Shown here: in pieces, positions 1-12,241 of the stretch
Numbering within the stretch: position 1 is the first letter of the stretch
Layout: every line of letters starts with the position of its first letter
Origin: Chalara sp. BL73
Taxonomy: Eukaryota; Ascomycota; Leotiomycetes; Helotiales
Direction of reading: 5' to 3'
Length of the DNA: 64,000 nt
Assembly: GCA_918026815.1 (NCBI GenBank)
Contig: CAKJVC010000037.1
Span: forward strand, 248,001-312,000
Position numbers and translations under genes: made by a program
The notes under the pieces: model-generated
The model's database searches: none
Told to the model about the DNA's origin: nothing
The model's input: the letters and a program-made list of their open reading frames with translations, nothing else

Positions 1-90
1 TAAAAAAGATGCTACTAGCTGAACCTACCACCCCCACCGACTGTTTACAGAGCGGGTTTCAAAGTACAAATCCAAAGAACTTAATCCACC

Positions 91-2597
91 TCAGAAACCA
101 GAGTCATTCTGGAGCTCGACTGCATTAATACAGGAAGGATAGTTTGGATCTGTATCTGTCCCTATGTTGCCCGGCCATTGGTTCCTGCAATCGTACGCCC
201 ATGAGTTCCAGTTTGAGCATACGCGATTAGCCTCCTTGAGGGCGTTTGATTGGTTGGGTGGCCAGATCTCATTCGCAGCTTCCTGTATTTCCACGCACGT
301 GTCAGTCAAGGTAGGGGATCAGGTACTCTATAATGAACATATCATGATTGCAACCAAAGTGAGGTCGGGCCGAATGCACGTAACTGACCTGACGTTCCAT
401 GATCTGCAGTCCGAGTCCCGATGATGCATGCACGGCGATATGGCAATGCATGAGCCATGTGCCTGGATTATCCGTCTTGAAGGCGATGAGGACAAACCCT
501 CCTTCAGGCAGAAGGATCACATCGCGGCGGGCAGGATTGTTGGTCTTTGGATCGAGTTTCCCAATGTATGGGGTGGTGGAGACTTGGAGGACGGCAAAGT
601 CGTGGCCGTGGAGGTGCATCTGGTAGTTTGGATCATGTCAGTTGGAATCATATGACCCACTATTATCCTTCTACTTCTTGAAAATGCATGGATGTTCAAT
701 CACTTTGCTTACTGGATGAGAGCCAATTTCGCTGTTCAGAACGAGCCAAACCTGTGAGAACAATGTCAGCTCTGAAAACTATTTGCCAAACGGAATGAGG
801 AATGGAACTTGTTAATCCTACCCAATCTGTGGCGGTGTAGTTCTCGGGTACTACCATCCACCCCACCGGCCAAATACCAGCTTGATTGTCTAGATGCAGG
901 AATGTTGGATTACCATAATTGACTTGCATGGGGGTGTTCAATGTATTCTTGAAGCGCTCAAGCGAAAAGAAAGCCGTGCGAAACTGCCCTGTCGCATTGC
1001 CGATTGTTGAAACGTTGAATCCTTCACCTTGAGGGCCGTTGACAGGTGGATTGCCGACTTCCCAAGGGACAATAGGAACCAAATTGTTCACATCTTCGTC
1101 GACGCATGGAGGAATGCAAATCGTGTCGTCTGAGCAGCCTAACGTCGGCCAGCTCGTGCTCGAGGGGTCGGATTTACTGTTAGCGTTGTAGCGGAGGATT
1201 CCGACTTTCTCGTAACCTGGTGATCCGGGAGTGCTGAGACTGCAGCCTAGGCCGACGAAGGTACGGATCCAGAAATTTCTATCACCGGGAGCGGGATAGG
1301 AGGTCGATGGTTGCGCTACGACGATGACATTATATCTCTGGCCGATTGCGACGTTCAAATACGTCGTGGTATAGGGACGGATAGGCACAAAGTCAGCCTC
1401 AACGACTTGGAGATAATGGTTGTCGATGGAAAATATAAAGGACGTGCTGAACGACGTGTTGATGATCCGTAAAAGGTACCGGCAAGGCTTTCCGGAACTA
1501 CAAGATCTTGTGAACAGTACCTCATATGGCCGTGGGGTGCTTGGAAAAATACCCTCGCTGGCGTTCCAACGAGTGATGTTTCCTAGCCCGTTTAAGAGGA
1601 TGCTTGGCAAGTCTGCGGTGAATGTGTATATCTGCTGGAAAGCACTGTTATGGCCTGGATAAATTTTGGTCAGTGTATTTCGTCGCGAGGAAATGGACGG
1701 GCCACCTACCCCAGTCCGTCATAATCAAGGGTTCGATAGCCGTGTCATAGTTGGCAGATGAAGGACCATGAATAGTCTACATATATCTTAGTACGTATTT
1801 GGATTTTGGATTTTGCACCTGGAGGAGCAATAGCCTGATTTTGTTACTCACGATAGGCGCTTGGACACCATCCGCATACTGCACGGAGTAATGGCTATGA
1901 TACCAGGAGGAACCGTACTGCGTTGCGTTCCAAGAATAAGTGAACTGGTCACCAGGCGCCATGGGGCACTGCGTGACTCCGTTGACGCCATCCATGTGCA
2001 TGGTTTGGTTCTGCCTGATTCCGTGCCAGTGGATGCTGGTGCCGTTCAGGTTCAGGCTGTTGATAACGGTGATGTGGACTCTGTCCCCCCTGTAAGCCTT
2101 TGTTAGTCTTTGTACAGCTTTCAGGCACTAATCGGAGAACTAGAAATCACGTACCAGCATGCTTCGATGAGAGGACCGGGGAAGGTACCGTTGATCAGCT
2201 TGCCCTCGAGAAAAACCTTCCCGTCCGCATTGAAAGGCTTATCTTCCAAGACCAGGGTGTAGTATCGATCAGTGCCTACAGGTACTCTGTTCTCATAATC
2301 TGTTCTGATGTCGAATTGATCGGTCCCATCCCCCTTGCGAAGCCAACAAGACTTGTTGGTAGCGGTATCGCATCTCTCCCAATCTGGCATATACTTAGTA
2401 TAGTCACATTGAAAGCCGGGAATGTTGCTGCCAGGTGGGGTGAATAATGGTGCTTTTGTATTGGCAATATTAATTTGAGCGTCGGGTATGTAGTCTCTGT
2501 GGCCAGTCGATTGCTGAGCCTTAACTATGGAAGGTAAGAAGGCTAGAAAGTACATAGACTCTATCAGTATTGTCCAAATAGATGACAACGGATCCAT
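91..2597 (-). CDS. Secreted laccase (asco-type multicopper oxidase), 7 exons
   Basis: Oxidises phenolic substrates using O2 through type 1, 2 and 3 copper sites; secreted. Proposed exons (minus strand): 2597-2155, 2089-1852, 1776-1710, 1654-822, 751-713, 619-389, 282-91; total 2043 nt, 680 residues, all junctions in frame with GT-AG. A hydrophobic N-terminus ending near VKAQ acts as signal peptide. All four copper motifs are visible: HWHG, WYHSH, HPMHLHGH (split by the intron between exons 5 and 6) and [12 protein letters not shown]. The residue ten after the T1 cysteine is Leu, as in many ascomycete laccases. The protein ends in NDSGF, which resembles the DSGL/V/I C-terminal plug processed in asco-laccases. 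Many N-glycosylation sequons are present. Product class is sure; substrate (melanin, lignin-like or host phenolics) is unknown. No neighbour is evidently linked to it. Confidence 0.93.
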
Positions 2598-4298
2598 TTT
2601 GGTACAATATCTTGTGTTCGCGTATACTCGGTTCTAGGAGCAGAACCGAACGAAGAGGCAGAAAACTGTGATTGAAGGAGCCAGTAATTTGGTTCTTAGA
2701 ATCTTAAATTTAATGACCACGAGGTGGCAGGGCTAAAAGCAATTATACAGTCCCTGAGATGCACCCATCTTCTTCAATATTATCGGAACATTCCTACACG
2801 AATACCACGAAAAGAGCTATCAGCCAGCCATTGGAAATGAAGATAAGCGGCGTTCATGAATCAAGGTTCTGGGTTGGTCGAATTTCAACTCTTCAATAGG
2901 TTAGGTGTGATGAAATTGTGTAGATCACATCCAAATTTTGACATATTGGAGCCATATTACCTTCTTTTTACAACTCAAATCCAAAATTTCGATTCAGCTA
3001 GCCTCGATATTATGCAGGCGAGATTTCCCCACCCTTGATTGCTTTGTGTTCCCACAACGTGACGAGCCGTTACGGGATGTTAGTGGCTCAACCCCGCAGC
3101 TTAGAAGGGTGCTGAACTTGCTGTTTGTTTCACAACATTCCAATAAGCTGCAAGCCACACCAGTCAAGAGTTTGTAGGGACCAATAAACAGCATTCAAGA
3201 TGAGATCTTGCCCTTCGTTTTTTAGCTATGGCTCCATTCCATTGGCCGATTGAAATAATGGAATTCCCTGCTGGAGATCTTAGCCAGCCACGAAGACATT
3301 GGCACGGCAATCCCAACTACTCTCACTCCAATGTGGTATATAGGTTAACGTGAATATGATACCACACGGCAGGCGATGGTAGGTGAAAGGATGTGTCGGA
3401 TTTTTGGAGGTAGTCTTGCAGAACTCTGATTTACAATCCAATCCGCTGGCATGCCGAGATGTTTCCAAAAGTACTCATCATCAAGAATAAGCAAGTGATA
3501 ACGCCTCTACGTTAGACTTTAAGAGTAAGAAGTTGTTTAAGTATGGTAACAGTAATGCATGAATAACGGAACAGTTAATGACTATGGACATGCTCTGCGG
3601 CTGAGAAAGCGAGGGCTGATTTTGACACGGGTAAGTCTTTCACTTTATTACATTCAATTCAATTTTGACTCAATATAAACTTCTTTGATACGTGCTTTTT
3701 AATATGTCAAGTTAGTTTTTCGAGATATAGGCATTGGTCACTGTTGCTAAGATCGGCCCAGAGCTTCTCGGCTGAATAGGCATACTTGCCATTAAGAGCG
3801 TTGGCCGGAACCAAGCCATATCCCAACCTTTTCCCCGCCTCCACTCACTCTCGCAACACTAAGTCCCTATCTGGTCTGTCTATCGACGTTCTCATACCTT
3901 GAAGTGCCTCCCTTCGGAAGACGGCTTTGTAAGATAGGCATGTGATGGCAAAAAGCCATATGTAAGGGTCAGTAAAGTTGGTTATAATACCGTGTTTATA
4001 GATGATGTTGAGAATGAGAGAAACTGTTCGGTGCTCTACCTTCCCATCAGGCGGAATGGAAGTATTATGCGGTAGTCACACGGTAGTCACAACAGCCACC
4101 TGCCTAACAGAGTCATAATTCTAGTTAGGGGTATTATCGGTGGTCCACGCCATCATATATAGCCTCCTAATGCTGTTTGGACTTTCATATGCATATAAAC
4201 ACTCTCCGGATCACAAGTGTGTGCCAGCCCAACCTGTAGGTAGACCCAAGCTCTTTCCATCCGACCTCCTGTAGCAAACTCTTTGAGAAACCTGATAT
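2598..4298. other. Intergenic, no gene seen
   Basis: Contains only short overlapping ORFs with no recognisable motif. The part next to 2597 is the upstream region of the laccase. No repeat or RNA gene was recognised. Confidence 0.5.
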
Positions 4299-6450
4299 CT
4301 ACCTTAATGTAAACCTTCTTTTTGGACCCAAATCCCACGCCTGCAATGCACGTTCTCTTCCTAGGCCCCCAAACTCAATCTCGAGGAGTCCGCTCCGAAC
4401 GGATGTACCATTCACTGTACGGGAAACGAGACAAATAATGGCATCCGGCTCTAGGCGCTCAAATAGGCCTATCCGACCTTTGCGAACCTTCGGAGTCTTC
4501 CTGTCCGCGGCTTGGATAGCTTTGAAGATATACTCACGGGGTTCCCCATAAGTTCCTATTACCAAGCACTCAAGGTCTCCGTCTATTAACTTCTGGTGGA
4601 ATTTCCCCAATGAATAAGGTCTTCTCGATAGGTTTACGTGTATAGCCTTAGAAGGGATTTGCTTGGACGGCATGTATGGATCTTTATCCCAAAATTTTAG
4701 CTTCTCAGGAATAAGGACGTATGCATCGAAACGCAATTCTTCTGCTGTAAGAAGCCTCTGTATGATGAGATGCTTGTGCTGTGCTAACTCTGTCACCCAT
4801 GCGTAGTCTTTTGGGTTATCTCTTCGAAAACTCATCCATATAGAGCTTAGGTAACTGGTCCAGCAGTAGGGGAGGTTTTCCCTTAATCCGATTTCGCCAA
4901 ACCACCCAGCCCATGACGTAGACGGGAATCCTATCCTACGTTGTGGCTTGGGATTATCGTATAGAGTCCGGGGTAATGGCGTGCGCGTGAGTCCTGACTG
5001 ATTTTTGGGATTCTTCAGCTTTGGTTTACTAAACTTGTGTATACGATGTGTCCAGGCCGGAGCGTAGCTGAGGTGGTCCAGATCTACCCGTCTAGCGTCT
5101 CCCGACATTGCGATTGGGAAAGCAATGGGTATTCCAGCTAAACTAACTATCTTTGCAGTCGTTTTGGCGTAAAAGTGGGCAATACCTGCAAATGCTTTCA
5201 AGACATCATCCTTATTCGTCAACTATTTCTTGGTGTACTCCTGGATGTTGTATTGACATCTGCAGATGGTGTCAATCTTGCGGTGATTCGCTTTGTTTCG
5301 CTTCACGTTGAGATGAGAGTATTTATTCGAGTTACCGCATACAAATTTTCCGGCGTGGTGATAGGCCCTAACGCGTTGGCCAATTTGAATGTGGAGAATT
5401 TTCAGGTTGCTCTTGAAGGTTTCCACCAATTCATTGCGTTGCATTCAAAATATACTTGATAGTCGGTGAAGAATAGATATCGAGTCAAAAAGAGCCCTTC
5501 TTGATAAGTCTATCCTCTGGTCGACCATTTGGATTGGTTAATGGAGATATGCGGGTCAGGCATCGTGGATATAAATTTGTACTTCCCGATTGCTGTACAT
5601 TGTTGTTGCCAGAATCGGGGCCTCGAGCTTACACCTGACAGCCCATAGTTTGAATCAAATCCCAGTGCAAAAATTGATACTTGCGAGCCAGCGTAGATAC
5701 CTCCCATGCGACTACACTGTTGTTGCTTCTCGGTTTCGCTACTCTGATTGATACAATACTTATCTACCCAGAGGAAGAGGTAGCCAAGGGCTTTAGTTAC
5801 CTGGATGGCATCTCGAATAGTTAGTGGAATTCCGTTGGGAAACCTCGATACTGCTTTATTCTCTTGCGCAGCGGCAGCACAATGGGCTGTCCTATAGCCG
5901 AGGTCTGATTTAGATTGGGCTTATTCGAAATGAGATTTCAGTTTCGAATTCGGTATGTGTTGAGAGATGCGAGCGATCGGCTGGAGCCCTTTCTCCTTGG
6001 TCTTTATACATCCCTCTCTTTGCGGGGTCTCGGTCCCGGTTAGTGCCAATATTGGCGTTTTACTTGGGACTGGACTTCCCCATACGTAGCTGAGAGCCAC
6101 GTATTTGTCGACAGGGCGATGGTCCCGGATGATCCAATCTTCAGAATCACAGTCAATCACTTTCATTCCGTTGACCTTAGGCGATTTTGGGTTGCAAAGG
6201 TTTTTGTGACGCTTGCAGAACTCTAACCATGGTAGGGCCACATTAGGGTCGAATTTTTTAGGCACTTGTTGGGGAACAAAGATTTCTGATTGCGGACGCC
6301 ATTTGGATATAACAACAACCATTCCGTGTGACGCTATGTGCGCCTTCAGGTCATTTCGCCACCCGCGTCCGAATGGGACAACAGCGATGTGATATGGTGC
6401 ATTGTTTCTCCGGAGTACGTTTATCGAAGTTTGGAAATTGTTGACATGGG
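4299..6450 (-). pseudogene. HET-domain (heterokaryon incompatibility) gene, decayed
   Basis: HET proteins trigger cell death after fusion of incompatible hyphae. Reading the minus strand, the core HET motifs appear in order: KYVALSYVWG (near 6090), IRDAIQVTKALGYLFLWVDKYCINQ-type segment (near 5780), YGLSGVSSRPR (near 5640), then RG-stop-TYQE where the conserved RGWTYQE belongs (5507-5509), and a long C-terminal part from 5222 to 4299 ending in a PKRRFTLR tail. Lesions: TAA at 5921-5923 in an otherwise open frame, TAG replacing Trp at 5507-5509, a frame change near 5440, and TAG at 5223-5225 just before LTNKDDVLKAFAGI. Each stop is one C-to-T or G-to-A step from a sense codon (CAA, TGG, CAG). 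The start is not resolved; the first exon may lie beyond 6450. Confidence 0.85.
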
Positions 6451-8163
6451 TGAGATGTCAGAGGTGTCGGAAGATATGTATTCGGTCGCCAAAATGGCTC
6501 CCTTCCATTGAGAGAGATCTAAACTCTTGACAAAGGGTTCTATCCAAGGAGAATACAGTTGACGGCAGAGTGGATAGATCGTAGAGAGTGGGATATTTCG
6601 ATAGCGATTCCCAACGTTCATGATCAGCTTACCGTGCCAATCAATTCGTCCCTTATAGCTCACCCACCGGTCGGTTTTGTCCCAGGGTATGCGGGAACAC
6701 TCACTGCAAAGCTGATAGGTTGACGAGAGATATGTATGGCGAGACGCTTGCTGGTAGGATTGTTGCGATCCCTAGAAGTATCGCGGCTGTTATGCTGTGT
6801 CCTCTTTCTTAACACTGAATTCTGTGTGGGGGCACGATTCCATTTCAAGTCACTGCTTCAGTTGTGTTACCAGAGGTCTGTGTGAAATTGTTAACGAATA
6901 TACCGCCAGCGGTCCTCAGAGCCGTCGTTTCAATTTATGAGTCGCACAAGTAGCGGAACCCTATTTTAAGGTAGCGGAATTCTCAAAGGTTGTCTCTGCC
7001 TAAGGTGATTCGTACGGAATCTCTCCTACGGCAAGCTAGTTCCTGTTATCGATGTGGTTATTCCCAGGTGTCTGGTGTCCATGGCGTCCCACTCCGTCAC
7101 GTGGCTTAGTATAGTTCGTGTATGGCTTGTTTTATGTGGTCCCTGTAAGCTTGCGCCGTGTGTCACAGACAACACTAGTGGCTTGGTTTCTCTAAATAAT
7201 CTTCTTGAAGGATACTTTGCAGTAGAAGTTAAGACCGAAATATACCCTGAGTGAGGGATTGTGGGTTATTCGACACTTATAGGTGTAAGGTGCCCCCAAT
7301 TACAATTCACCTTCCGGGTGCGAACCTGCGGAATGGCACCGAAGTAGAGGGATTATTCTGGGAAAACCCCATCACCCATGGGTCGAGGCCGTACAACGCA
7401 AGATCAGTCCGTACGAGTCATATTCCTTTTGTTGGCTCCCAGTCAACAACAAATGCGGCACACCACGCCGAGCCGGGACGAGCATGAAAACAATGTCTCA
7501 ATTAAAAAGCCAATATCTACAACCGAGAGTTGCAAACTTGTCGAGTGTATACATAAATTTGCCAAAAGTAGAGGATTAGCGTACTGATAATTGTTTTGTG
7601 AGATTACTGACCGGGAGCAAGGCAAAATTGCAAAGCCCCATGGTCGGTTTGTAGACACAGTAAAAATGGTAAGGCACAACAGGCAGCCGCTCTTTGGCGC
7701 CACAATCCGGCAACTGCCGTTAGTACTACCACCTGCAAGGGCATTTCAGCTCACATAACTGGCGCACCGACAAAACAAGATTCCTTTTGTTCCCGGCATA
7801 CCTTGCCGATCCTACTTGAATATTGGAAGAGAAAGCTTCGTTAGCCTAAAGAATACTTAACCCCATCGGTGATTGCTGTCAAAAAAGCATGCGTTGTATT
7901 GTTAGAAACCTCGCCTATGTGATATATCATTTTCCCACCCAGGATTATAAAAGATATAAAGGTGGCATGGAATTCTCTATGCCTACGTGACCTCTTCAAG
8001 TCTATTCTATCACGAAAGATCTGCTATCATAAGTTAGTTTACAGTATATACCAATAGCTCTATATCTTACGTAGCTTGAGAAACTGCACACTCTCAATCT
8101 TGTTTGATTTGTCTTTTCGTGTCGTGTGTGAGGAATCTACGCCTTAGATCCGTGGATACAACG
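6451..8163. other. Intergenic, possible remnant of HET 5' part; no gene supported
   Basis: Short ORFs only (for example minus 6421-6663 and 6660-6848) that could be the mutated beginning of the HET gene but have no family signature. 7900-8163 is the upstream region of the bZIP gene. Nothing else recognised. Confidence 0.4.
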
Positions 8164-10314
8164 ATGTTGCCTGCTAAAGTACATACGGATGCATTCGCCG
8201 AAACAATGGCCCTCCCTAGCGCTGAAAGCCGTGCTCTTACCATTAGGTCGACATTAGGAACGAAGGGACAACATAGTAGCAATGACAAGACCTCAAGGAG
8301 GCATCGTGGGAAACAAAGAATTGATACTGTCGATAGAACTCCGGCTGATGTAAGTTCGTTCCACGGCGACAAAAAAAATAAGTCCTAATTCTTAGCAGAA
8401 ACGCCGGAGCCAAATAAGACAAGCACAGAGGAATTTCAGACTCCGCAAAGAAAACACTATCCTATCACTCCAACACAAAGTTTCAAGTATGAAGGAAGCA
8501 ATTTCCCAGGCCAGTGAGGCATTTCTAGGCTTCCAAGAGAAGATTCTTGCTAGTGGTATTCTAGACCAAGCTCCTGGGCTTAGTCAGAGTCTCAAGCCAA
8601 TGGATGAGACTATTGCATCTCTCGCGAGTCTAATGCGTCCCGAGCAAGATGTTACTGGCAACAGTACTGTAACATTTCCTTTTTATTTAGAGACGCAGGC
8701 CGCAGAAGCAATTCCAGAACGGCTTGTAAGTGCGACGGCTGAAAAACCGCATCCCGATTTGGGTCAAGAATATAAAGAACAGGCAGCTAGCGTTGATCGG
8801 TGCAGCAGTATTACCCAAATTCATCGTACTAAAAAGATGTTGGAACAGAAGTCTAATAATAATTCTAATATATCTAAGACAGAGATCATGGGGCGTGAAA
8901 GGACTCAGAGAGAAGGTGAGTATCATAGTATAGAATTATGCTGTTGGTCCCGGATAATGGCTAACTTCTTGTAGATCCAGGAACCAAAGGACAAATACAC
9001 TATTCTTCTAAGCCTCAACTCCCTGGGCATATACCGGAGACCCCTGTCTATGATGCGCTCCTAGAGCGCTTTTTAGACGCTTATAGCCCAGTTGTGCCAT
9101 ACTTCTATGGCGCCCCTGACTTAATACGGGTCGCAGCCGCCTTAAGGACCTCATCGCCGATTCTAGATATGGCATTTCGGTCTGTGAGTGTGGTGCACTA
9201 TGGACAGGTTGTTGGTGACTTGGGAATAATTATTTCGGGACGTACGATCTATTCCAAGGTCCTAAATGCCCTGCAGAATGCACTCTTATCTCCAGAGGAA
9301 TGTAGGTCAATATGGGTATTGCTTACAGTTATTGTATTAACGGCCTACGAGGTAACTTAACTAGATCGTGCTCAAGAAACAAATGCTTACATTGTCTTAT
9401 GGCTAGAGCCTACAACATTCAAGTACTGGATCTATTATCAAACACTTTATCGGGGCCCTAAAGCTTTTAGAAGTCCGTGGACCATCTGAACATGTGTCAG
9501 GATTAGGAAATATTTGTTATGTTCAATACCGCTCTCACTGGGTAAGAACCTGACCGCTGAGATAGATAGACTTTAGTGCTAATAGCATGGCTAGGTCGCC
9601 ACTGCCCTGATATGCCGATCTCGAACATTCCTTGCAAACGCAGAGTGGAAGGCCATTCCATGGTCAGTCAAATCATTCCCAAAGGACCTCATGCAAAGCC
9701 TCTTAGACCATGTTGCGGATATCCCTGCTCTTCTTGAACGGTATGATAGCATTACTAAGGATCTGAAAACTGGTGTTCTATCACCCTTCGAAGCATCAGA
9801 TCAGCAAGCATTGTTACAGACTGCTGTTGCTGACGTGAAGCGCCGTCTTCATCGGTGGGAGAAAGAGTGGGCAGCATCGCACCCAAGTGGCCAGATACGT
9901 GAGGTTCCTGCTAATACAAAAGACTACCTTCCAAATTTCCGGTATCGAGATTCAATCACCAGGGAGATTATTACTCCAACCGTTTTCGCCTCCTCAGACC
10001 CTCAGCTTTTACGCACGATGTGTATATACTATAGTGCTCTTGTTATACTTTTAGGAGTAGACACTAGGCCGGATGAAATAACACTTCCTGAGAAATACCA
10101 CTATGCCTGTCTCATTTGCAGAAGTTTGGAATATTATGTCCGAGAAGTCCCTAGGAACTTATTGAACGGGGTTGGGTTTTTTCTTCGTGTTGCGCATGAT
10201 ACTTTTCAAAATGGCGATATAGAGCTAGCGTGGGTTGAAGAAGCGTTCAAGCAGGTCGCAAAAGGGAAATCTATAATAGCTTTAGGGAGCATGCTTCCAG
10301 AATTCTCAGTATAG
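8164..10314 (+). CDS. bZIP transcription factor with fungal-regulator-like C-terminal region
   Basis: Nuclear DNA-binding regulator. Exons 8164-8349, 8396-8915, 8975-9351, 9407-9541, 9595-10314 sum to 1938 nt (645 residues), every junction in frame; a second in-frame acceptor at 8398 and a later ATG at 8206 are alternatives. The basic region straddles intron 1: RRSQIRQAQRNFRLRKE (about residues 64-80), followed by a short zipper-like segment. It matches the Yap-like sub-group in which the usual invariant Asn is replaced (here Ile). Residues from about 280 on resemble the regulatory domain normally found in Zn2Cys6 factors: VPYFYGAPD, a GALKLLEVRGP segment, then EWKAIPWSVKSFPKDLMQ and LLDHVADIPALLERYD. 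No zinc cluster was seen. Targets are unknown. It lies about 200 bp upstream of a tryptophan synthase relic on the same strand. Confidence 0.85.
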
Positions 10315-10499
10315 ACGAAATGCCCAGCGAGGCATCCGCAGACCCCGGTTTTCTTTTCTTTGCTGTTACGATCAAATTTCCTTATATGGCAGTCTTATTG
10401 GAAAACAAGTCTCGCAGGGTTGCGTTTTGTAACGCTCTTGCATCTGCGAGTAAATATGAAGTAGAATATATATATATTTTTGGCTTCTTTTGGGAGGAT

Positions 10500-11760
10500 T
10501 GCCAGTTGCTAAGCTCGTCTGACCGAAAAATTGACAACTTGCAGCAAGCACTTAGAAATGGCATTACAACCACCTCGGCTCTATAGATCGTCCGTGGCAC
10601 GAAAGAACGGACTTGAAGTGCTAGTTGCTCCTTATGGGATATTGCAATCCACTCGTGAGTTACAAAGAAGAGAAGAGAAGGTGGTGAACGACAGCAAAGA
10701 AGCTGACGTTAATTGTTTCACCATTATGGACCTACCACCTGAGGAAACTGTCAGCTTCAGGAAGTTCTGCACGGGGAGCGGGCGGGTCGGCGTTGCTCCG
10801 ACAGTATTCCGAGCCTTTATTAATGAGGTGTGTATACCCCTCATTGCGTCTTCGACATCTGGCAGCAGAAGGAAGCTCCTCTGTGGACTTGCTGACAGCT
10901 TTAATATATGTTGTGTCGCGAATGGGTGTTACGGGGTGTTACTGGAACCATAAGCGCCAAAATTTCGGTTAAGCGCATAGGATATATTCGCGTAATATTT
11001 CTATAGTAGTCGGGTTCGGTGTTAGCGCTAGAGATTATTTCTTGAGCGTGGTAGATATAGTGGATGGTGCAGCCATTGGGAATCAAGTCATCACAACATT
11101 GGCAGAATCGCCTGCTGGAGAAGGAGCAAAGAAGGTCGAAGAATACTGTATCCAGATATTAGAGGAAAGATATCCGAGGAATGGTTGCGCTCCAAGGGAC
11201 CACAAGAGTATCGAGACAGCTATTAAGGCCGAAAGAGCAAATGATATTTATGCCGGCGACGTAATTCCAGCGCAAGATATTACGATAGCAGCTAGTTTAG
11301 CTGATCGAGTTGAAGTTCCAAACACAGATGGCCAGGCTGGCCCGAAATTACTTCTCTCAAGCTTTGGCCTGTTTGGTGGCCAGAAAGTTCCAGAGTCTTT
11401 GACGGACTGCCTGGCAGAGCTGGAAGAGGGTTTTCAACGGGATCGAAGATGATCTCGAAATCTGGAAAGAATACCAAACTTATTACCCATCCATGGATGG
11501 GCCGACCAGGCTATCTCCACTTAGCAAAGAGGCTTACTGAACACGCCAGAGGTGCCAAAATCTTGCTGAAGCGGGAATATTTAAATCATACCGGCAGCCG
11601 CAAGATCAATAATGCGCTTGGCCAGATTCTACTTGCTCAAAGGTTGGTTAAGACTGAGGTTATTGCGGACATCGGAGCTGGTCGGCACAGCGTTATAACT
11701 ACCACAGTCTGTGCAAAGTTCTGAATGAAGTACTCGGCCTATATAGGAGCTGTAAGTTGA
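10500..11760 (+). pseudogene. Relic of bifunctional tryptophan synthase (alpha-linker-beta)
   Basis: Fungal tryptophan synthase fuses alpha (indole release) and beta (PLP-dependent joining with serine). Here only an internal part remains, in three frames. Alpha: IDNLQQALRNGITTTSAL (about 10530-10585), DLPPEETVSFRKFC (about 10725), LLCGLADSF (about 10875), VGFGVSARDYFLSV (about 11010-11050), then NQVITTLAESPAGEGAKKVEEYC. Linker and beta: [21 protein letters not shown] (about 11370-11435), [16 protein letters not shown] and [15 protein letters not shown] (with the PLP lysine retained but the preceding His replaced by Arg), ending VCAKF-stop where the family continues FGM. The N-terminal third of alpha and most of beta are missing, and there are several frame changes and the stop at 11722-11724. 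Clearly non-functional. Confidence 0.85.
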
Positions 11761-12006
11761 GCACATCTGGAATGCCTCTTGGATGTAAGATCGGAGCATC
11801 TTTTATATAGAGTATGGAACTGAATTGGACCGATTGGGACGCGGCCGATAAATGAAAGTTTGAATATCAATACAGACGAAAAGGACGAGCGGTTTATGTG
11901 TTTTCGTTGTGTAACTAATTATCAGGAATACAATAACTCATCTCACTCACGCATCATTATACTCTCTCAACTTTGAGACCGTCTTCCAGACAAAACCAAC
12001 GCAAAA
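11761..12006. promoter_or_regulatory. Upstream region of small secreted ORF
   Basis: Short spacer between the tryptophan synthase relic and the ATG at 12007. The last 60 bases are C/A/T-rich like fungal 5' leaders; no defined site was recognised. Confidence 0.3.
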
Positions 12007-12228
12007 ATGAAGCTCACCGTCCTCACCACTCTCCTCGTTGTCCCTCCCCTCGCGTCCGCCACGTGCAAGTTCCAGACCATCAACGCCAACTCGTGGCGCT
12101 TCAGCACTTACAGCTCGCAGTACTGCACCGACAGTGCTCAGGACGTACCCATTGCGGCTTTGGCACCTGGTACATCAACATCCCCGACACGACGCGCTGA
12201 TGAAGGTGACGGCCGGGGAGGTCGTTGA
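12007..12228 (+). CDS. Small secreted protein, possibly frameshifted
   Basis: 73-residue ORF with a convincing signal peptide (MKLTVLTTLLVVPPLASA) followed by a mature part containing two cysteines (TCKFQTINANSW, YCTDSAQ). The ORF then becomes low-complexity Pro/Thr/Arg. In the other two frames the following bases read HCGFGTWYINIPDTT and then ALMKVTAGEVVEFF before a stop at about 12241, which look more protein-like than the ORF's own tail. This suggests one or two small indels, so the gene may be broken, or an unrecognised intron exists. No family recognised. Confidence 0.45.
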   Translation: MKLTVLTTLLVVPPLASATCKFQTINANSWRFSTYSSQYCTDSAQDVPIAALAPGTSTSPTRRADEGDGRGGR

Positions 12229-12241
12229 GTTCTTTGCTTAA

